Shown: in pieces, positions 52,147 to 61,394 of the stretch | How positions within the stretch are numbered: the first letter of the stretch is position 1 | Layout of the letters: each line of letters opens with the position of its first letter | Assembly: GCA_036794395.1 (NCBI GenBank) | Contig: DAIRGS010000002.1 | Location: forward strand, 3,350-67,349 | Source of the DNA: DASXMX01 sp036794395 | Lineage (GTDB): Bacteria > Planctomycetota > Phycisphaerae > Tepidisphaerales > Tepidisphaeraceae | Direction of reading: 5' to 3' | Length of the DNA stretch: 64,000 nucleotides | The notes under the pieces: generated by a model | What the model was told of the DNA's origin: nothing | Seen by the model: the letters and a program-made list of their open reading frames with translations, nothing else | Database searches by the model: none | Translations under genes and position numbers: made by a program

Positions 52147-53130
52147 ATGTCAATTTTGCCCGTTGATCCGCTCGCGGTGACTGCCGATGGCCCGCCGTTC
52201 GCCAATATTCTCATCATCCTGACCGCCATTTCCATCGCGGCGGCATTTATCAGCCGCGTGCTTCCGCCGCGCAAACTGCCCGGCCCCGATCGCTTGCCCG
52301 CCAATCAATCAGCCTGGCCACTTGTGGGCGTGCTCTTTGTCGCTCTGGGCTTTTACATGTTTGGCGCCTCCGCCATCATGTCCATCTGGGCATCGATGGC
52401 TCCCCGGTATGGGGCGACAACTCAACCCATGGAATCGGATGCCGGCATCGCTCTGCTCAGCGTCATCCCGCCGATTCTTGGCCTGGTGGCAATATTGGCG
52501 GGGGATCAGATCGTCCATGCCGGCATTCAACATCAACTTGGTTTTAAAACACCACGCGTTGCTCGGGGCCTTTTGTGTGGACTGGGCGCCGCGGCTCTGA
52601 TCCTTGCGCCGCTTTACCTGACTTCGCAACTGATGGAGTTCATCTATCGCCGGGTTCACTACGAACATCCGATGGAGCATCCGCTGCTTCGCGCGCTGGG
52701 TGAGGGGCCAGGCCCGATTGTGAAAGCCGCGATCATCCTCGGCGCTTGCATTATTGCGCCATTGGGGGAAGAGTTGGTCTTTCGCGCTCATCTCCAGACC
52801 CTGCTGCTCCGCACCATCCAGTGGCTGGCGGGATTTGGCAATCAACAAGCCGAAGCACCACCAGTGCTGCCCACTGTTGAAGGCTTGCCCCCAATTCCTT
52901 ATCAGCGGCCGCTTCCCGCGATCCGGCCATGGATGTCCTGGCTGGCGATTCTGATCACGTCCGCACTCTTCGCCATCATTCATCCAATCTGGTCGGCTCC
53001 GATCATTTTCCTGTTGGCCATTTTCCTGGGCTACGCCTACGAGCGCACCGGCAACCTCTGGGTCCCCATCACCATGCACGCGATGTTCAATACCGTCTCC
53101 ACGCTGTTATTCCTCGCCGGAAGCGGCTGA
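52147..53130 (+). CDS. CPBP-family intramembrane glutamic protease (CAAX prenyl protease-like)
   Basis: A 327-residue polytopic membrane protein with about eight helices. The catalytic motifs of the CPBP family are GEELVFRAHLQTLL (EExxxR) and FAIIHPIW (first His), then the third motif region (YERTGNLWVPITMHAMFN). A roughly 60-residue hydrophilic loop separates motifs one and two, longer than usual. The substrate is unknown. Upstream, 126 bp of shared regulatory space with trpC. Confidence 0.9.
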   Translation: MSILPVDPLAVTADGPPFANILIILTAISIAAAFISRVLPPRKLPGPDRLPANQSAWPLVGVLFVALGFYMFGASAIMSIWASMAPRYGATTQPMESDAGIALLSVIPPILGLVAILAGDQIVHAGIQHQLGFKTPRVARGLLCGLGAAALILAPLYLTSQLMEFIYRRVHYEHPMEHPLLRALGEGPGPIVKAAIILGACIIAPLGEELVFRAHLQTLLLRTIQWLAGFGNQQAEAPPVLPTVEGLPPIPYQRPLPAIRPWMSWLAILITSALFAIIHPIWSAPIIFLLAIFLGYAYERTGNLWVPITMHAMFNTVSTLLFLAGSG

Positions 53131-53185
53131 AACTAATCGCGTTAACCGAACGGTTCCTCGCCACGTTTAGATAAAACCAAATACG

Positions 53186-53325
53186 AATTTTACCGCGGAT
53201 TGCACGGATACCACGGATAAGAAGACCAGCGGATCGCGTTTTCCCCATCCGCGTCATCCGCGCAATCCGCGGTTCAAATTTGTCTTTCTCCGTGTCCTCA
53301 GTGCCTCCGTGGTGAATCCTCCCGG
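53186..53325. repeat. Inverted repeat with ACCGCGGATTGC arms
   Basis: Perfect 12-bp arms at 53192-53203 and 53262-53273, extended by TTT/AAA blocks. Between are CACGGAT and CATCCGCG units that also pair. It continues into a CCGTGTCCTCAGTGCCTCCGTGG tract, a wording common in dispersed planctomycete repeats. It fills the gap between the protease and tyrS genes. Confidence 0.7.
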
Positions 53326-53387
53326 ACGCGCACGAAATACATGTCACGTTGATGCCCGTCCGCACCCTCCTTACAATCCCGCGCCCA

Positions 53388-54590
53388 ATGCCCATTACCA
53401 TTGACCAACAAATCGCCGTCCTGAATCGCCGGTGCGAGCGCATGCTCACCGAACAGGACCTGCGCAAAAAGCTCGAGCGCAGCGCTTCCACCGGCAAGCC
53501 CCTTCGCATCAAGCTCGGCATGGACCCGACCGCCCCGGATGTTACGCTCGGCCACGCGGTTCCCTTGCGCGTCATCCGGCAATTTCAGGAATGGGGCCAC
53601 AAAGCCGTCCTGATTATCGGCGACTACACCGCCCGCGTCGGCGATCCCACCGGCCGCAACGACACCCGTCCCCAGCTCACCGGCGAAGAAATCGACCGCA
53701 ACGCAAAAACCTACGTCGATCAGGTCGGCAAGATCCTTCTCACCGACGCCCAGCGTCTCGAAGTGCGCTACAACGGCGAGTGGCTTGCCAAAATGGGCCT
53801 GGTCGACATCATCCGCCTGGCCTCGCGCAAAACCGTCGCGCAGGTCCTCACCCGCGAGGATTTCTCTAATCGCTACAGCCAGGGCGTCAACATCCACCTC
53901 CACGAAATTCTCTACCCGCTGCTCCAGGGCTGGGACAGTGTGATGATCGAAGCCGATGTCGAAATGGGCGGCAGCGATCAGTTGTTCAACAACATGGTCG
54001 GCCGCGAATTCCAGCAGGAGGATGGCAAGGAGGGCCAGGTCGTCGTCGTTACGCCGCTGTTGGTCGGCACGGACGGCAAGATCAAAATGTCAAAGTCCAA
54101 GGGCAACTACATCGCCCTCACCGATCCGCCCGGCGGCCAATCCGGAATGTTCGGCAAAGTCATGCGCCTCCCCGACGAGTTGATGGAAAGCTACTACACG
54201 CTGCTGACCGACCTGCCGGTCGAACAGTTCCGCCCACAAATCCAAGCCAGCCCGCGCGACGCCAAGGTCAACCTCGCCAAACACATCATCACCTGGCTCC
54301 ACTCTTCAGAAGCCGCCGACGCGGCCGAACAAGAATGGAACCGCATCCAAAAAGGCCAGGGTATCCCCGACGATACGCCGGAGGTCGCGGTGGGATCGGA
54401 GCCTATCAAGCCCGGCCCGCTGCTGGTGAAGGCAGGGTTGGCGGTGTCGAACGGGGAGGCAGTTCGAAAGATCAAAGAGGGCGCGGTGGAGATCGACGGC
54501 CAAAAGGTGACGGATTTTCAGAAAGAGATCGCGATTTCAAAAAGCGTCGTCGTTCGGCTGGGGCGAAAGTATGCGAAGGTGAAGCCGTAA
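53388..54590 (+). CDS. tyrS: Tyrosyl-tRNA synthetase
   Basis: Charges tRNA-Tyr. About 400 residues: a class I synthetase with the HIGH-equivalent segment APDVTLGHAVPL, the Tyr-binding region VMIEADVEMGGSDQLFN, the KMSKS loop KIKMSKSKGNYIAL and a C-terminal S4-like domain (SNGEAVRKIKEGAVEIDG). The order and motif wording fit the TyrZ-like subgroup. ATG at 53388 (MPITIDQQIAVLNRRC) is preferred to 53349, which adds a 13-residue Pro-rich leader. Confidence 0.94.
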   Translation: MPITIDQQIAVLNRRCERMLTEQDLRKKLERSASTGKPLRIKLGMDPTAPDVTLGHAVPLRVIRQFQEWGHKAVLIIGDYTARVGDPTGRNDTRPQLTGEEIDRNAKTYVDQVGKILLTDAQRLEVRYNGEWLAKMGLVDIIRLASRKTVAQVLTREDFSNRYSQGVNIHLHEILYPLLQGWDSVMIEADVEMGGSDQLFNNMVGREFQQEDGKEGQVVVVTPLLVGTDGKIKMSKSKGNYIALTDPPGGQSGMFGKVMRLPDELMESYYTLLTDLPVEQFRPQIQASPRDAKVNLAKHIITWLHSSEAADAAEQEWNRIQKGQGIPDDTPEVAVGSEPIKPGPLLVKAGLAVSNGEAVRKIKEGAVEIDGQKVTDFQKEIAISKSVVVRLGRKYAKVKP

Positions 54591-54600
54591 GGAATGTAAC

Positions 54601-55236
54601 GTGGGGACTGCCATGCCCAGACGCTCAAAACCGAAAACTTCGCGGAAATCGATAGGTGTGAAGACCCAGCCGAGACGGGACGGCGCGTCGTCGAGTCTCG
54701 ATTCGTGGGCTCTTACGCTAACGACCGAATTTCAGTTTGGGCGCGCGGATGCGACGTTGCGATCGGAGCATTTGGATCGGGCTTTACATCCGAGGGGAAA
54801 GGCGACGGTTCGGGTTGCGGGGAATAATACATATGCCAAGCCGGGGTTTGTGGTGGATCAATTTGCGGTCGAATCGGTGGGGGAATATGTGCGGATTCAG
54901 GCATATTTGAGGAAGATGTTGGAGCGGGAGTTGCAGAAGGATCAGTTGAAAAGCGGAGTTAAAAAGCCGGCCGAGAGAACGGAGCTGTGGCGTCGGGTCA
55001 AAATCGAGCAAATCTATTTCAATGTAAAAAGCGTGCCGAAGCCGGGAGGGTTCATCGCGAATCTCATGAAGAAGATGCCGAAGGCCGACGCCGATCGAAT
55101 GCTAAAGCGGGCGGACAATCCAAAGACGAAAAGCGCGTTCATGGTGGAGCTAAAGGTTCCGTGGGACGATGAGCACGAGCACCGCCTCGCGACGTTTCGC
55201 GATGGGAAGTTTGTGACCATGACGAAATGGAAGTAA
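54601..55236 (+). CDS. Hypothetical basic protein
   Basis: A 211-residue protein I do not recognise. It begins with a basic, Ser-rich leader (PRRSKPKTSRKSIGVKTQ), then a beta-rich domain (LTLTTEFQFGRADATLRSEH, ATVRVAGNNTYA) and a helical basic end (LRKMLERELQKDQLKSGVKK). There is no signal or membrane segment. ATG at 54613 (MPRRSK) is an alternative start. It lies ten bases after tyrS, so it is probably co-transcribed, but nothing shows a shared function. Confidence 0.65.
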   Translation: MGTAMPRRSKPKTSRKSIGVKTQPRRDGASSSLDSWALTLTTEFQFGRADATLRSEHLDRALHPRGKATVRVAGNNTYAKPGFVVDQFAVESVGEYVRIQAYLRKMLERELQKDQLKSGVKKPAERTELWRRVKIEQIYFNVKSVPKPGGFIANLMKKMPKADADRMLKRADNPKTKSAFMVELKVPWDDEHEHRLATFRDGKFVTMTKWK

Positions 55237-55301
55237 AGCGGGACGGGATTGGGTGGGCATTTCGCGAAGTGATGGATGCGGCTGGGATGACGGTACTCAC
55301 C

Positions 55302-55331
55302 TGCAACGGGATGAAACGAAATGCAACGCCG
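55302..55331 (+). repeat. 10-bp-phased TGCAACG tandem repeat, three units
   Basis: TGCAACGGGA, TGAAACGAAA, TGCAACGCCG: two exact cores around one degenerate unit. The last unit is identical to unit three of the array at 61618-61657. Confidence 0.65.
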
Positions 55332-55450
55332 GGCGAGGCCAGCCGGCCACGGATCGAGCTGCTTCAGGTATATTAATCTGAAAGTAAGCCTCTTTTCGTC
55401 GCGTTGACGAAACCGGCTTGCGCGGTGCACGCACTTCTTGATCCCAAACC

Positions 55451-56371
55451 ATGTTTAACCTTCGCAAGAGTTGTACATTGTACCTTTGCGTCATATTGGT
55501 CGGGATGCTTTCGTTCTTATGCGGCGCAGCGGACCCGATCTATTCCGGACCTCAGCTTGGCGAGAAGGTTACGACGTTTAAAGTGGCCGACGTTTCCGGC
55601 GTGTCGGCCGGTAGGGTGCGCGAGGTTCTTCCGGGCAAGGATCGCGCGGCTGTGTTGGTGTTCATCAGTGGGGTTGAGCGATCGATTGTGCCGCTCATGA
55701 CCGTTGTCGATCAGTACGGCTACGAACGTCGCGATTCTTTGAGTGCCGAATTCGTCTTTCTCAGCGACGATCGGGTGGCCAGTACTAAACGCCTGCCGCT
55801 GGTCGGGCAGTCGCTGGGCATGCGGTGCCCGATGACGATTTCAGTGGATGGTCCGGAGGGGCCGGGCAATTACGGCTTGAACAAGGCTGTTCTGATGACG
55901 ATTCTCGTCGCGAAGGAAGGTCGCGTGACCGCGAATTTCGCGCTGGTGCAGCCGGGCATCGCGGACGCTCCAGCGGTCATCGCGGCGATGGCCAAAGCGT
56001 CCGGCGACGCTAACCCTCCAACCGCGGAGGTGCTCAGGGAGCGCCGGCTCAAAGCCACCGGCGGCAGTTCCACGCGGCGCGCAGCCGCGTCGATGCCCAG
56101 CCGGCCTGCTGCAACCGGGCAAAAGACTGAGCTCCCCGGAGCGGCTCCGACCGATGCAAAGCTCCTGGCCATGCTTCGCTCGTTTATTCAGCCGGATAAC
56201 GACGATGCAAAGGTCGATCGAATTGCCCGCGAGGTTGAGGACTACGTCAAGGACAACCCCGAACTTACCCGCCAGGCCGTTGGCGGGTGGACGCGTGTGC
56301 TGTACCTGAAATACGGGACCGAATATGCCCGAAACGCCGGACAAAAACTGGTCGAACGGCTGAAGAAGTAG
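55451..56371 (+). CDS. Secreted thioredoxin-fold-like protein without active-site cysteines
   Basis: 306 residues. A signal peptide (LYLCVILVGMLSFLCGAAD) is followed by a redoxin-like domain (PGKDRAAVLVFISGVERSI, the beta strand and loop position where CxxC would stand, here GVER). Then comes a Ser/Ala/Arg-rich linker of about 60 residues and a C-terminal helical domain (DAKVDRIAREVEDYVKDNPE). The family is known to me only as unnamed planctomycete proteins. It lies three bases before the DUF1549 gene, so it belongs to that operon. Confidence 0.7.
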   Translation: MFNLRKSCTLYLCVILVGMLSFLCGAADPIYSGPQLGEKVTTFKVADVSGVSAGRVREVLPGKDRAAVLVFISGVERSIVPLMTVVDQYGYERRDSLSAEFVFLSDDRVASTKRLPLVGQSLGMRCPMTISVDGPEGPGNYGLNKAVLMTILVAKEGRVTANFALVQPGIADAPAVIAAMAKASGDANPPTAEVLRERRLKATGGSSTRRAAASMPSRPAATGQKTELPGAAPTDAKLLAMLRSFIQPDNDDAKVDRIAREVEDYVKDNPELTRQAVGGWTRVLYLKYGTEYARNAGQKLVERLKK

Positions 56372-56374
56372 CTC

Positions 56375-58537
56375 ATGAAGAGGTTGAGGATCGCATTTTC
56401 GGCGCTTGCGATCACATTCGCGTTAGTGTGGTCGGCTTTCACGCGCGCACCCCAGGCCCAGGCGCGCGAGCGCCTTGGGAGCTTCGAACCCTCCGATAGC
56501 AGCCGCCTTCACTTCCCAACCCAAATTCTACCCATTCTGACAAAAGCGGGTTGCAATGCCGGCGCGTGTCACGGTGCGGCGATCGGACAGGGCGGGTTTA
56601 AGCTCAGCCTGCTGGGATACGACCCGGAGTCAGATTTCGATGCGATCACCCGGCAATTCGGCGGGCGCCGGGTCGATTTCTCCTTTCCAAGCCAGAGCCT
56701 CCTTCTGCGCAAAGCTACACACGCCATCAAGCACAAGGGCGGCGAAAGGATCGACTCAGACTCCGCCGATTACAGGGCGGTGGTTCGATGGATCGAGGAA
56801 TCCGCGCCATACGGCCGCCGCGATCTCAAGGTCAGCACGATCGAGATTCGTCCGACCGACGTTCTGGTTTCCGCTCCCGGCAAGACCATTCAACTCAAGG
56901 TCACCGCGACTCTCTCGGACGGGTCGGTTGAAGATGTCACCGCGCACGCGCTGTATAGCTCGAATGACGACTCAGTGGCCGTGGCGGGTGAAGAAGGTTC
57001 GGTCGAGGTCACGCGACGCGGGTTGACTGCGATCATGGTTCGGTACGGAGGCCAGGTAGCCGCTGTGCGTGTCGGCGCTCCGATGGGCGATGTGGAGGTT
57101 GAAGCCGGTAGCTTTCCTCCGCAGAATTTCATCGACGAAAAAGTGTGGGACGAGCTGCATCGGATGCGGGTTCCGCCCTCGGCGCTGTGCTCGGACGATG
57201 AATTCCTCCGCCGGGTCTATCTCGACTTAATCGGCCGGCTGCCATCAGCAAACGAGGTTCGTTCATTTGTCGCTCAACCCTCGACAACCGCCGGCCGCCG
57301 AAAGGTGATCTCGGAGCTGCTGAAACGCCCGGAATACGCGGATCTGTGGACACTGCGGTTTTCCGACCTGCTGCTGATTGACTCCAAGCGCCTCGGCGAG
57401 GAGCCGGCCCGCGCCTATCACAACTGGGTTCGAGAGCAGCTCGCCTCCAACATTCCCTTCGATCGCCTCGTCCGCAATTTGCTGACGGCCAGCGGCGATT
57501 TCTCGCGCATTCCGACGGCCAATTTTTACCGGTTGGCGCAGGACCCGCGCGACATGGGCGAGTTTGTCAGCAGCACCTTCCTGGGTGTTCAGATCGCTTG
57601 CGCCCGCTGCCACGCGCATCCGTTCGCTTCATGGACCCAGGAAGACTTCTATGGCTTTGCCGCGTGCTTTGCTGACCTTCGAAGCGAATTGACACACCCA
57701 AAAACCGGGCGCGACATCGCTCCCAAGCCGCTGGGTGGGCGGGACCCGGCCGACCGCAGCGCGGATCGTCACGTTGCGCTGGCTGAGTGGCTTACCTCCC
57801 ATGAGAATCCATATTTTGCAAAAGCCATCGTCAATCGCGTCTGGCGTTATCTGATGGGCCGTGGCATCGCCGAGCCCGTCGACGATTTGCGTGTTTCGAA
57901 TCCGCCTTCAAACCCGGCGCTGCTGGATGCGCTCGCGAGTGATTTTGTAGCCAACGGCTACGATCTCAGCCGGCTCGTGCAAACGATCGCCGAATCACGT
58001 ACATACCAGTTGTCTTCCCACCCAACGGATGTGAACCGCGACGACGATCGGCTCTTCTCGCACGGTTATGTAAAACCGCTGCCGCCGCAGGTGCTGGCCG
58101 ATGCCATCGCCCAGGCGACCCAAGTGCCCGATGCGTATGTCGGTTACCCTGCCGGAACGCGGGCGGTCGAATTGATCGATGCCCGCGCTCCCTCGTACGC
58201 GCTGGATGTCCTGGGCCGCTGCACGCGCGATATCGCCTGTGATAGCCGATCGCGTGGCGGAGGTGTTTCGCAGGCCCTGCACCTGATGAATGGCGCGACA
58301 GTGAATGAGAAATTTCGCGGCGGGGTGATCGATCGTCTGTTGGCAAACAATGTCTCTGATACCAGGATCGCCGATGAATTGTACCTGAGTACGTTGAGCC
58401 GGTTACCGAGCACGCAGGAGCGCGACTTCTGTATCGGCCGGCTGGCGACGGCCACAATCGCTGCGGATAAGCGGCACTTAATCGAAGATTTACTCTGGGC
58501 ACTGCTGAACTCTCGCGAATTTGCGTACAACCATTGA
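56375..58537 (+). CDS. DUF1549/DUF1553 planctomycete protein with N-terminal heme-like motif
   Basis: 720 residues. A signal (IAFSALAITFALVWSAF) precedes a short cytochrome-like segment (LTKAGCNAGACHGAAIG, CxxxCH, not the normal CxxCH) and a Big_2-type Ig domain (IRPTDVLVSAPGKTIQL). DUF1549 (FIDEKVWDELHRMRVPPSA, YLDLIGRLPSANE) and DUF1553 (WLTSHENPYFAKAIVNRVWR, SRTYQLSSHPTDVN) follow. It is shorter than the usual 900-1000 residues, consistent with a compact subgroup. Such proteins are always next to DUF1501 proteins; the function is not known. Confidence 0.92.
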   Translation: MKRLRIAFSALAITFALVWSAFTRAPQAQARERLGSFEPSDSSRLHFPTQILPILTKAGCNAGACHGAAIGQGGFKLSLLGYDPESDFDAITRQFGGRRVDFSFPSQSLLLRKATHAIKHKGGERIDSDSADYRAVVRWIEESAPYGRRDLKVSTIEIRPTDVLVSAPGKTIQLKVTATLSDGSVEDVTAHALYSSNDDSVAVAGEEGSVEVTRRGLTAIMVRYGGQVAAVRVGAPMGDVEVEAGSFPPQNFIDEKVWDELHRMRVPPSALCSDDEFLRRVYLDLIGRLPSANEVRSFVAQPSTTAGRRKVISELLKRPEYADLWTLRFSDLLLIDSKRLGEEPARAYHNWVREQLASNIPFDRLVRNLLTASGDFSRIPTANFYRLAQDPRDMGEFVSSTFLGVQIACARCHAHPFASWTQEDFYGFAACFADLRSELTHPKTGRDIAPKPLGGRDPADRSADRHVALAEWLTSHENPYFAKAIVNRVWRYLMGRGIAEPVDDLRVSNPPSNPALLDALASDFVANGYDLSRLVQTIAESRTYQLSSHPTDVNRDDDRLFSHGYVKPLPPQVLADAIAQATQVPDAYVGYPAGTRAVELIDARAPSYALDVLGRCTRDIACDSRSRGGGVSQALHLMNGATVNEKFRGGVIDRLLANNVSDTRIADELYLSTLSRLPSTQERDFCIGRLATATIAADKRHLIEDLLWALLNSREFAYNH

Positions 58538-58569
58538 ACGAGGCGGAAACTCGGAATTGAGGTGACTGG

Positions 58570-59910
58570 ATGTCAGGTCAACACGCTGCCTTGAAGCGAT
58601 GCGACGGATTGAACCGTAGGGACTTTTTGTACCTTGGCGCAGTCTCGTTCCTTGGACTGAGCCTGGCTGACCTGCTGCGCATCCAATCGGCCCAGGCCTC
58701 TGAAGCCGGGCCCGCGGCCAAGACCAAAGCCGTCTCCTGCATCCTGATCTGGCTGGACGGCGGACCAAGTCATCTGGACACGTTCGATCTGAAGCCCAAC
58801 GCCCCGGCCGAGGTGCGCGGCGATTTCAAACCGATCGGGACATCGGTCGCCGGCGTGCAAATCTGTGAGCACCTGCCTCGCACCGCGCAAATGATGGGGG
58901 AAGTCGCGCTGGTCCGTTCGTTGACGCACGAACTTGGGAACCACGACACCGGAAGCCGATACCTGCTGACTGGCCGCCGGCCCTCGGCGGCGACAGAGTA
59001 TCCAAGTCTTGGGAGTGTGATCGCAAAAGAGTCCGACAATACCGTTGCCGCCGTTCCGCCCTATGTTGCCATTCCCGCGGCGGTGCAGGCTGCCGGCGCG
59101 GGGTATCTGCCGGGCGCGTATTCGCCATTCTCGGTGGGCGGAGACCCGTCCCGCGCGGACTATCGGGTCCGTGACCTTGATGCTCCAGAAGGCGTGAGTT
59201 TTGATCGGTTCGACCGCCGGCGAACGATGCTCGAAACGATCGACGGATTCTCGCGCGGGGTTGAAGCCAGTCCCGCAACCGCGGGCCGGGATGCGTTCTA
59301 TGAACAAGCCTACCGGCTCATGACGTCTCCAGCCGCGAAGAAGGCATTCGACCTTGGCCAGGAGCCGGACGCGGTCCACAATCGGTACGGGCGCGGGAAG
59401 CTGGGCGCGGGATGCCTGCTGGCCCGGCGTCTGGTTGAAGCCGGTTCGCGATTTGTGACGGTCGTGGACAATGGTTGGGACATGCATACTGGAATTTTCA
59501 AAGCACTGCCCGACGCACAATTCCCCGGCAGCGGCAAGCTTCCCGCTTTGGATCACGCCTATTCGGCGCTGTTGAGCGATCTAAAGGAGCGGGGGTTGTT
59601 GGACACGACCCTTGTCGTGCTGATGGGCGAATTTGGACGGACGCCAAAGATCAACAGTGCCGCCGGGCGCGATCACTGGCCCCGCGCCGGCTCCGCGTGT
59701 CTGGCCGGCGGCGGCGTTAAAGGGGGACAGGTGATTGGAGCGACCGACGCCTTCGGCGAAGCGCCGATCGATACGCCGGTCCGCCCGGAAGATATGGCGT
59801 TCTCCATCCTGCGATTGCTCGGAGTAGATCCTTCACGGCAGTATGTCATGCCGAACGGGCGCCCGCTCAAGATCCTCGACACAGGCGACTTTATTCGCGG
59901 GCTCACATGA
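58570..59910 (+). CDS. DUF1501 Tat-exported protein
   Basis: A 446-residue sulfatase-like-fold protein of the DUF1501 family. A Tat signal (GLNRRDFLYLGAVSFLG, twin Arg near 16-17) precedes SCILIWLDGGPSHLDTFDLKP, the family's metal-binding start, and VVLMGEFGRTPKIN, GRDHWPRAGSACLAGGG at the end. It is predicted to bind a metal in an alkaline-phosphatase-like site; the substrate is unknown. It follows the DUF1549 gene by 32 bp and overlaps the WD40 gene by four bases. Confidence 0.93.
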   Translation: MSGQHAALKRCDGLNRRDFLYLGAVSFLGLSLADLLRIQSAQASEAGPAAKTKAVSCILIWLDGGPSHLDTFDLKPNAPAEVRGDFKPIGTSVAGVQICEHLPRTAQMMGEVALVRSLTHELGNHDTGSRYLLTGRRPSAATEYPSLGSVIAKESDNTVAAVPPYVAIPAAVQAAGAGYLPGAYSPFSVGGDPSRADYRVRDLDAPEGVSFDRFDRRRTMLETIDGFSRGVEASPATAGRDAFYEQAYRLMTSPAAKKAFDLGQEPDAVHNRYGRGKLGAGCLLARRLVEAGSRFVTVVDNGWDMHTGIFKALPDAQFPGSGKLPALDHAYSALLSDLKERGLLDTTLVVLMGEFGRTPKINSAAGRDHWPRAGSACLAGGGVKGGQVIGATDAFGEAPIDTPVRPEDMAFSILRLLGVDPSRQYVMPNGRPLKILDTGDFIRGLT

Positions 59911-60953
59911 TGCGAATGATGTGGGACGCCATGCGGCTAACCGTGGCAGTGCTTTGTCTGGCACTTTGCGGCGCGGCCGAACCGCCAACCCAACCGGCGC
60001 GCCCAGCGTCCCCAGTGACGGCGTGCGCGTTTAGCCCGGATGGATCGGCTGTCTACGCGGCCGCCCATGATGCGATCCTGATTCTGGCCAGTCGCGATGG
60101 GACGGTTCAAGCCACGCTCAAGCCCGGCCTGCAAAGAGTCACTTCGCTTGCCCTGAGCCCCAACGGGCAGCTCCTGGCGGTAGCGGGGGGTGTTCCGGGG
60201 ATATCGGGAACGGTCGTGCTCATTAACCGCAAATCAGGGCAGACTCTGGTGAGCGTTGGCGGATATGAGGATCTCGCAACTTCCGTTGTATTCAGCCCGG
60301 ACGGCAACATGATTGCCGCCGCGAGCGCTGATCGGTCAGCCCGGCTGTTCGAATTTCGGGATGATCCAGTTCGCTTAGCGCCCGTCGCCCGCCTTGAAGG
60401 ACATGCTGGCCCGGTGTTGTCGGTTTTATTCAGCAGGGATAGCGCAACGGTCGTGACGGGCAGTACCGATCGCTCGATCAAAGTCTGGGACGCGGCCGGC
60501 GGAAAACTTCGCCGGACTCTGACCAATCATACCGGCGCGGTCTATTGCCTTGCCGGCCGGCCCCTTCCGCAGGGCGGAGCAGACGCGGCACCGTTCGCGT
60601 GCGCCTCGGGCGGAGACGACCGCACCCTTCGCATCTGGCAGCCGGAGATTGGGCGGATGGTCCGGATCGTCAGGGGACATGAAGGCCCCATCTTCGGCCT
60701 CGCCTACGCGACGGACGGTACGGCATTGTTCTCCGCCGGCGCCGAGGGCATCGTCAGAATGATCGACGCCAACAGCGACACGGTCTTGCAACAATGGCGC
60801 GCTGCCGAGGATTGGATTTACGCTCTTTCAGTCAGTCCCGATGGCAAAACCCTCGCCACTGGCGACTGGACCGGGAGCGTTAAGTTGTGGCGGTTAGACA
60901 AGGAATCGCCACGACTTGTATGGAGTGCATCGGTGTTTCAATCGTTGAAATGA
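59907..60953 (+). CDS. Secreted WD40-repeat protein
   Basis: 348 residues. A signal (LTVAVLCLALCGAAEPP) is followed by about seven WD40 blades, for example VTACAFSPDGSAVYAA, ATSVVFSPDGNMIAAASADRSARLFEFRD in parts, and VLSVLFSRDSATVVTGSTDRSIKVWD with the GH/WD pairs well kept. It would form one beta-propeller for protein binding in the periplasm or outside. It is the last gene of the thioredoxin-like/DUF1549/DUF1501/WD40 operon, a usual planctomycete set. ATGA overlap with DUF1501. Confidence 0.92.
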   Translation: MMRMMWDAMRLTVAVLCLALCGAAEPPTQPARPASPVTACAFSPDGSAVYAAAHDAILILASRDGTVQATLKPGLQRVTSLALSPNGQLLAVAGGVPGISGTVVLINRKSGQTLVSVGGYEDLATSVVFSPDGNMIAAASADRSARLFEFRDDPVRLAPVARLEGHAGPVLSVLFSRDSATVVTGSTDRSIKVWDAAGGKLRRTLTNHTGAVYCLAGRPLPQGGADAAPFACASGGDDRTLRIWQPEIGRMVRIVRGHEGPIFGLAYATDGTALFSAGAEGIVRMIDANSDTVLQQWRAAEDWIYALSVSPDGKTLATGDWTGSVKLWRLDKESPRLVWSASVFQSLK

Positions 60954-61057
60954 CATTCACATTTGTACAGGCCCCCGAGTGGAGGGTTAGTAGTGGGATC
61001 TCTCTCAGGAAAGCTCAATTGACCCCACGGCCTCGAAATCGAATAATACCAGGAGCG

Positions 61058-61288
61058 ATGCAGGCTATTCTCGACGATCAAGGCCGTGTTGAGATTCCGC
61101 GTGAGTTGCGCGAGCGGCTTCACCTCACTCCTGGTGATGTTGTGGATTTGACGGTTGTTGACAGCACTTTGAGCCTTGCCCCTGTTTCTCTCGGTGGCAA
61201 TTCCCATCACCGCGACGCGAAACTTGTCCGGGATGGGACGTTGCTTCTGCTGGTTCGTTCCAATTCGCTTAACGAGCGAGTTTTTTGA
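61058..61288 (+). CDS. AbrB/SpoVT-type DNA-binding protein, orphan
   Basis: A 76-residue product whose first 45 residues form a swapped-hairpin AbrB domain: MQAILDDQGRVEIPRELRERLHLTPGDVVDLTVV in short view (GRVEIPRELRERL). An AGGAG stands just before the ATG at 61058, closer than ideal. Such proteins are usually antitoxins of PIN toxins, but no PIN or MazF gene follows, so it may be a free regulator. The last 30 residues are not conserved in appearance. The upstream open frame to 60887 overlaps the WD40 gene and is ignored. Confidence 0.75.
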   Translation: MQAILDDQGRVEIPRELRERLHLTPGDVVDLTVVDSTLSLAPVSLGGNSHHRDAKLVRDGTLLLLVRSNSLNERVF

Positions 61289-61394
61289 ATGCTTTTCCGA
61301 ACTGCTTATTCACCTGTTCGCGCGCCTGGCGGGCAGTGAGCTTACGTCCTGGGGGCGGGATGACTCGCTTTTTCGGCTGGGGTATGGGCTGCAT
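61269..61394 (-). CDS. Possible 41-residue basic protein
   Basis: A minus-strand ORF reading MQPIPQPKKRVIPPPGRKL then TARQAREQVNKQFGKAFKK. An AAAGG sits six bases before the ATG. The basic, helix-prone end resembles small DNA-associated peptides. It overlaps the 3' end of the AbrB gene by 20 bp in the opposite orientation. Too short to be certain. Confidence 0.4.
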   Translation of the reverse strand: MQPIPQPKKRVIPPPGRKLTARQAREQVNKQFGKAFKKLAR

